Shown: positions 14,290 through 17,701 of the stretch, in pieces
Layout: each line of letters opens with the position of its first letter
Position numbering within the stretch: position 1 is the stretch's first letter
NCBI GenBank assembly: GCA_045602885.1
Contig: JAZSCJ010000015.1
Span: 1-17,701 of the forward strand
Reading direction: 5' to 3'
From: JAJPXI01 sp045602885
GTDB taxonomy: Bacteria > Bacillota > Clostridia > Oscillospirales > Oscillospiraceae
Length of the DNA: 17,701 bases
Notes under the pieces: model-generated
What the model was told of the DNA's origin: nothing
Seen by the model: only the letters and a program-made list of their open reading frames with translations
Databases searched by the model: none
Program-made: the position numbers and the translations under genes

Positions 14290-14493
14290 TTACTTGCCGG
14301 CAGAAACGCTGTTCAGCTTTGCCAGCAGATCATTCACGTCCACGCCGTGCACCATGCAGGCCTGCTCCACCGTTTCACCGCGGGCAGAGGGGCAGCCCAG
14401 GCAGTGCATGCCGATGGACAGGAACACGGGAGCGGTCTCGGGAGCGATGTCCAGAATGTCGCCAATGATGGTATCTTTTGTGATCTGAGCCAT
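14290..14493 (-). CDS. DUF1858 domain small CxxC protein
   Basis: This 67 aa protein matches the DUF1858 family, small domains often found alone or fused to hybrid-cluster or disulfide-oxidoreductase-type proteins in anaerobes. The molecular function is not established. It has an alpha-helical start (TKDTIIGDILDIAPETAPVFLSIGMHC) leading to CLGCPSARGETVEQAC: a CxxC (Cys32, Cys35) plus a third cysteine 12 residues on. These could bind metal or be redox active. The ATG at 14493 is preceded by GGAGG 10 bases upstream. An in-frame TTG at 14499 is closer to that site (4 bases) and less likely. It has its own promoter and terminator. Confidence 0.85.
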   Translation of the reverse strand: MAQITKDTIIGDILDIAPETAPVFLSIGMHCLGCPSARGETVEQACMVHGVDVNDLLAKLNSVSAGK

Positions 14494-14525
14494 GGTCAAA
14501 AAACCTCCAAAGTTTGAATGAACGT

Positions 14526-14554
14526 ATTATACTCGAATTTCCGTGGAAAATCAA
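14526..14554 (-). promoter_or_regulatory. Promoter of the DUF1858 gene
   Basis: On the minus strand TTGATT (14554-14549, four of six), a 17-base spacer and a perfect TATAAT (14531-14526) predict a start near 14519, about 26 bases before the ATG. It sits immediately after the aldolase stop codon. No terminator hairpin is visible there, so the gene may also be reached by read-through from fba. Confidence 0.72.
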
Positions 14555-14566
14555 GCGTTTGCAAAA

Positions 14567-15532
14567 TCAGGCCTTGCCGTCGCAACCCAGCACGTGGATC
14601 AGCTTGTGCTTGACCATCTCCTTGATAGCGGCACGGGCGGGCTTGAGATACTCACGGGGGTCAAACTTGGAAGGGTTCTCCGCCATGAACTGACGCACGG
14701 TGCCGGTCATGGCCAGACGCAGGTCGGAGTCAATGTTGATCTTGCACACCGACATGGCAGCGGCCTTGCGCAGCTGCTCCTCGGGTACGCCCACTGCGTT
14801 GGGCATATTGCCGCCGTAGGTGTTGACCATCTTGACAAACTCCTGGGGCACCGAAGAAGAGCCGTGCAGTACGATGGGGAAGCCGGGCAGGCGCATGGAG
14901 ACCTCTTCCAGAATATCAAAGCGCAGCGGCGGGGGCACCAGAATGCCCTGCTCGTTCACGGTGCACTGCTCGGGGGTGAACTTGTAAGCGCCGTGGCTGG
15001 TGCCGATGGCGATGGCCAGCGAGTCACAGCCGGTGCGGGCGACAAACTCCTCCACTTCCTCGGGACGGGTGTAGGAAGAATCTTCGGCGGAAACGCAGAC
15101 CTCATCCTCCACGCCGGCCAGCGAGCCCAGCTCAGCCTCCACGGTCACGCCGCGCTCATGGGCATACTCGACCACCTTTTTGGTGATCTCAATGTTCTCC
15201 TCGAAGGGCTTGGAGCTGGCGTCGATCATGACCGAGGTAAAACCGCCGTCAATGCAGCTTTTGCAGGTTTCAAAGCTGTCACCGTGATCCAGATGCAGCA
15301 CGATGGGCAGGCCGGTCTCAATGACAGCAGCCTCCACCAGCTTCATCAGGTAGGTGTGATTGGCGTAGGCACGGGCGCCCTTGGAGACCTGCAGAATCAG
15401 GGGAGCATTCACTTCTGCTGCCGCTTCGGTGATACCCTGAACGATTTCCATGTTGTTGACATTGAACGCGCCGATGGCATAACCGCCATTGTAGGCTTTC
15501 TTGAACATTTCAGTCGAGTTTACCAGAGGCAT
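14567..15532 (-). CDS. fba: Class II fructose-1,6-bisphosphate aldolase
   Basis: This zinc-dependent glycolytic aldolase splits fructose-1,6-bisphosphate into dihydroxyacetone phosphate and glyceraldehyde-3-phosphate. The 321 aa TIM-barrel protein carries HLDHGD (80-85, catalytic Asp82 and zinc ligand His83), Glu134 in VEAELG, zinc ligands His180 in GTSHGAYK and His223 in VLHGSSSVP, and the phosphate-binding NIDSDLRLAMTG. The ATG at 15532 has AAAGGAG 10 bases upstream. It is transcribed divergently from the phosphofructokinase gene. The enzyme could be called a tagatose-type relative from fold alone, but length and motifs favour fructose-bisphosphate aldolase. Confidence 0.95.
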   Translation of the reverse strand: MPLVNSTEMFKKAYNGGYAIGAFNVNNMEIVQGITEAAAEVNAPLILQVSKGARAYANHTYLMKLVEAAVIETGLPIVLHLDHGDSFETCKSCIDGGFTSVMIDASSKPFEENIEITKKVVEYAHERGVTVEAELGSLAGVEDEVCVSAEDSSYTRPEEVEEFVARTGCDSLAIAIGTSHGAYKFTPEQCTVNEQGILVPPPLRFDILEEVSMRLPGFPIVLHGSSSVPQEFVKMVNTYGGNMPNAVGVPEEQLRKAAAMSVCKINIDSDLRLAMTGTVRQFMAENPSKFDPREYLKPARAAIKEMVKHKLIHVLGCDGKA

Positions 15533-15567
15533 AATCGGACATCTCCTTTATTTTCATGGATGGAATA

Positions 15568-15596
15568 ATTTTACCATTTCCAATTGATAAACGCAA
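15568..15596 (-). promoter_or_regulatory. Probable promoter of fba (extended -10)
   Basis: On the minus strand TGGTAAAAT provides an extended -10 (TAAAAT at 15573-15568), predicting a start near 15561. The -35 at 17 bases (TTGCGT, 15596-15591) matches three of six. It interleaves with the divergent phosphofructokinase promoter. Confidence 0.5.
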
Positions 15597-15612
15597 GCAC
15601 CCATGTTATAAT
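15584..15612 (+). promoter_or_regulatory. Strong sigma-A promoter of the phosphofructokinase gene
   Basis: TTGATA (15584-15589, five of six), a 17-base spacer and a perfect TATAAT (15607-15612) preceded by TG one base upstream predict a start near 15619, about 41 bases before the ATG. Confidence 0.85.
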
Positions 15613-15659
15613 TTACTCCAATGAAACCCACTTGATTTCTCAAACTGGAGGTTATCATC

Positions 15660-16904
15660 ATGAGTCAATTGAAGGGCACTTGTATCATCGGTCAGTCCGG
15701 CGGCCCCACCGCCGTCATCAACGCCAGCGCCCAGGGCGTCATTCAGGCCGCGCTGGCCAGTGACTGCATCACCCGCGTGCTGGGCGCTGCCCACGGCATC
15801 AAGGGCGTGCTGGACGACAAGCTGTACGACATGGGCTGCGAAGATCCCGCCGAGCTGGATCTGCTGCAGTACACCCCCTCCTCCGCGCTGGGCTCCTGCC
15901 GTTACAAGCTGGCCGATCCCGACAAGGACGACACCGATTACAAGCGCATTTTGGAAATTTTCCAGAAGTACGACGTGCGTTACTTCTTCTATAACGGCGG
16001 CAACGATTCCATGGACACCTGCAACAAGATCTCCAAATATATGCAGAAGGTCGGTTATGAGTGCCGCATCATGGGCGTGCCCAAGACCATCGACAACGAT
16101 CTGTTCGGCACCGACCACTGCCCCGGCTTTGCCTCGGCCGCCAAGTATATCGCCACCTCCTGCGCCGAGGTCTGGCAGGACTGCCACGTGTACAACACCG
16201 GCATGGTCACCGTCATTGAGATCATGGGCCGTCACGCCGGCTGGCTGGCCGGTTCGGCCGCGTTGGCCTCTCTGACCGGCTGCGGCCCCGATCTGGTCTA
16301 TCTGCCCGAGGTGGATTTCGACATGGATCAGTTCCTGGCCGACGTGACCGAAATTTACAACCGCACCGGCAACTGCATGGTCGCCGTGTCCGAGGGCATC
16401 CACTACGCCGACGGCACCTTCGTTTCCGAGGGCAACGTTTCGGCCACCGACGGCTTTGGCCACGTTCAGCTGGGCGGTCTGGCCGTCCGTCTGGCCGAAG
16501 CGGTCAAGGAGCGCACCGGCGCCAAGGTGCGCGGCATCGAGCTGTCCCTGCTGCAGCGTTGCGGCGCACATCTGGCCTCTCTGACCGATATTGAGGAAGC
16601 CAAGATGGCCGGTCGGGTCGCCGTGGAGCAGGCTGTGGCCGGCACCACCGATAAAATGGTTGCCTTCTCCTGCACCCGCGAGGGCGGCAAGTACACCTGC
16701 CAGCCCGTTCTCATCGGTCTGACCGATGTGGCCAACGTGGAGAAAAAGGTCCCCCGTGAATGGATCAATGCTGCCGGCAACGGCATCGAGCAGCCCTTCC
16801 TGGATTATGTGCTGCCCCTCATCCAGGGCGAGCCTGCGCTGGTCAAGGAAAATTCCCTGCCCCGCTTTGCCCAGCTGAAAAAGGTTTTGACGGTCGATCT
16901 GTAA
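15660..16904 (+). CDS. 6-phosphofructokinase, predicted pyrophosphate-dependent
   Basis: This 414 aa PFK-family enzyme phosphorylates fructose-6-phosphate. The donor-discriminating positions read as the PPi type. In GGNDS (113-117) Asp116 occupies the place of the ATP-enzyme Gly104. In PKTIDND (141-147) Lys142 replaces the Gly of PGTIDND, and Asp145 is the catalytic base. The metal-site residue equivalent to E. coli Asp103 is Asn115. The substrate motif MGRHAGWL is at 189-196 and the N-terminal GQSGGPTAVINAS loop is intact. If PPi is used, the reaction is reversible and serves both glycolysis and gluconeogenesis. GGAGGT (15647-15652) precedes the ATG by 7 bases. It is monocistronic, with its own promoter and terminator. 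Confidence 0.93.
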   Translation: MSQLKGTCIIGQSGGPTAVINASAQGVIQAALASDCITRVLGAAHGIKGVLDDKLYDMGCEDPAELDLLQYTPSSALGSCRYKLADPDKDDTDYKRILEIFQKYDVRYFFYNGGNDSMDTCNKISKYMQKVGYECRIMGVPKTIDNDLFGTDHCPGFASAAKYIATSCAEVWQDCHVYNTGMVTVIEIMGRHAGWLAGSAALASLTGCGPDLVYLPEVDFDMDQFLADVTEIYNRTGNCMVAVSEGIHYADGTFVSEGNVSATDGFGHVQLGGLAVRLAEAVKERTGAKVRGIELSLLQRCGAHLASLTDIEEAKMAGRVAVEQAVAGTTDKMVAFSCTREGGKYTCQPVLIGLTDVANVEKKVPREWINAAGNGIEQPFLDYVLPLIQGEPALVKENSLPRFAQLKKVLTVDL

Positions 16905-16969
16905 CCATCCCCAACGCACCGCCGGAGCACCGCGCAGCCCTAACTTAACGTACTTGCTTTTCCCAAAGC

Positions 16970-16995
16970 GGCATGATTTTATCATGCCTCTTTTT
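16970..16995 (+). terminator. Intrinsic terminator after the phosphofructokinase gene
   Basis: GGCATGAT (16970-16977) pairs with ATCATGCC (16981-16988) around a TTT loop and is followed by TCTTTTTCTT. The stretch from 16905 to here holds no gene that I can support. Confidence 0.85.
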
Positions 16996-17030
16996 CTTAT
17001 GCCATCATTTTATTAAATTTTTACAATTCA

Positions 17031-17084
17031 GGAACGATTTAGGAACGCCGCGGTTTCTTTGAGGGAACGATGGGTTAATATAAT
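17031..17084 (+). promoter_or_regulatory. acpP-fabK promoter region with three phased GGAACG direct repeats
   Basis: GGAACG occurs at 17031-17036, 17042-17047 and 17064-17069, in a wider (A/G)GGAACG(A) context. The starts are 11 and 22 bases apart, i.e. on one face of the helix. A perfect TATAAT follows at 17079-17084, but the -35 at standard spacing (TCTTTG) is poor. This suggests a regulator-dependent promoter with an operator array; the regulator is unknown. Confidence 0.5.
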
Positions 17085-17138
17085 AGAAAGCACGAGCAGC
17101 GCTGCGCTGCTTGAAATTTATTTTGGAGGCTTTTTATC

Positions 17139-17360
17139 ATGTATTTTGACGCTATTGCAAAAATCGTTTCGGAGCGCACCGGCTGTGACATTTCCGCCGT
17201 CAAGCCCGACAGCAAGTTCGCCGACCTGGGCATCGACTCCCTGGACACCGTGGAGCTGCTCATGAACCTGGAAGACGAGATCGGCATCGAGATCGAGCTG
17301 GATCAGAAGGTGGAGACCATCGACGATCTGGACAAGTTCATCCAGAGCAAAAAGGGTTAA
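17139..17360 (+). CDS. acpP: Acyl carrier protein
   Basis: ACP carries growing fatty acyl chains on a 4'-phosphopantetheine arm in type II fatty acid synthesis. The 73 aa acidic product has the four-helix ACP pattern and the attachment motif GIDSLDTVEL, with Ser34 as the modified residue. The charged ends (LDKFIQSKKG) and lack of a fused domain fit a stand-alone carrier. GGAGG (17125-17129) precedes the ATG by 9 bases. It is followed after 4 bases by fabK, placing it in a fatty acid synthesis operon rather than a polyketide or D-alanine pathway. Confidence 0.95.
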   Translation: MYFDAIAKIVSERTGCDISAVKPDSKFADLGIDSLDTVELLMNLEDEIGIEIELDQKVETIDDLDKFIQSKKG

Positions 17361-17364
17361 TGCT

Positions 17365-17701
17365 ATGATTAAGTCAGCAATTTGTGAAATGCTGGGTATC
17401 GAATACCCGGTATTTCAGGGTGGTATGGCTTGGATCGCTGACGGCAAACTGGCCGCTGCCGTTTCCAACGGCGGCGGTCTTGGCATTATTGCGGCCGGAA
17501 ACGCACCCGGCGATTATGTCAGACAGCAGATCCAGATCGCAAAGAGCATCACCGCCAAGCCCATCGGCGTAAACATCATGCTGCTCAGCCCGTTTGCCGA
17601 CGAAGTGGCCAGCGTTGTGATCGAGGAAAAGGTTGACGTGGTGACCACCGGCGCTGGCAACCCCTCCAAATACATCAAGGACTGGCTTGCCGCCGGGATC
17701 A
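17365..17701 (+). CDS. fabK: Enoyl-ACP reductase II FabK (5' part, cut by the window end)
   Basis: The first 112 codons of a flavin-dependent enoyl-ACP reductase of the FabK/nitronate monooxygenase family are present. FabK performs the last reduction in fatty acid elongation and is the triclosan-insensitive alternative to FabI. The start MIKSAICEMLGIEYPVFQGG followed by MAWIADGKLAAAVSNGGGLG is typical of FabK. The frame continues through NIMLLSPFADEVASVVIEEKVDVVTTGAGNPSKY, the FMN-barrel strands. The ATG at 17365 has only a weak AAAGGG upstream and follows acpP by 4 bases, so translation is probably coupled. A nitronate monooxygenase is the main alternative, but the ACP neighbour argues for FabK. 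The rest lies beyond the window. Confidence 0.92.
   Translation, partial: MIKSAICEMLGIEYPVFQGGMAWIADGKLAAAVSNGGGLGIIAAGNAPGDYVRQQIQIAKSITAKPIGVNIMLLSPFADEVASVVIEEKVDVVTTGAGNPSKYIKDWLAAGI

Noticed and set aside
1..17701. Mobile elements, CRISPR arrays, tRNA or rRNA genes, defence or toxin modules.
   Set aside because: I looked for terminal inverted repeats, spaced direct repeats, tRNA-like cloverleaves and transposase, integrase or toxin motifs and found none; all coding space is taken by recognisable core genes apart from the short intergenic regions described.

Overview
This window looks like ordinary chromosome from a fairly GC-rich, low-redundancy Firmicute of the class Clostridia, most likely an anaerobic gut member of the Oscillospirales (a Faecalibacterium/Subdoligranulum-type relative). 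The evidence is the strong AGGAGG-type ribosome binding sites, sigma-A promoters, intrinsic terminators, a ylxM-ffh-rpsP-khpA-rimM-trmD block, a YmfF/YmfH-type M16 peptidase pair, a PPi-type phosphofructokinase and FabK. The genus is inferred. I see no phage, insertion sequence, CRISPR array, tRNA or rRNA.

Layout. (1) Positions 81-4400, minus strand: a tightly packed operon of inactive M16 homologue, active M16 peptidase, lgt and folD, ending in a clear terminator at 33-64. (2) Positions 4519-6783, plus strand: a promoter, a ZTP/ZMP (pfl-motif) riboswitch with an expression-platform terminator, a formate/nitrite channel and an M29 aminopeptidase, then a terminator. (3) Positions 6829-11934, plus strand: the SRP/ribosome-maturation operon ylxM, ffh, rpsP, khpA, rimM, trmD and a MATE exporter. 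It has a possible internal attenuator after khpA and a bidirectional terminator at its end. (4) Positions 11948-15532, minus strand: yebC with its own promoter, nif3-like, trmK, a small CxxC DUF1858 protein, and class II fructose-bisphosphate aldolase. (5) Positions 15584-16995, plus strand: a phosphofructokinase divergent from the aldolase, with overlapping promoters. (6) From 17031, plus strand: acyl carrier protein and the start of fabK, behind a promoter region with phased GGAACG repeats.

How it fits together. One-carbon metabolism links folD with the riboswitch-controlled formate channel: ZMP/ZTP accumulates when 10-formyl-tetrahydrofolate is short, and the predicted ON switch would then open a formate supply route. 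The aldolase and phosphofructokinase form a divergent glycolytic pair, and active-site residues point to pyrophosphate rather than ATP as the phosphoryl donor. The most notable signal is the riboswitch at 4554-4660. Its five-base pseudoknot (GACGG with CCGTC) is complementary, and the 3' strand of its P3 stem is also the first four bases of the terminator stem. No wholly unknown system is evident. The other points of interest are residue substitutions in Ffh, TrmD and Lgt, the complementary M16 pair, and the phased repeats upstream of acpP.
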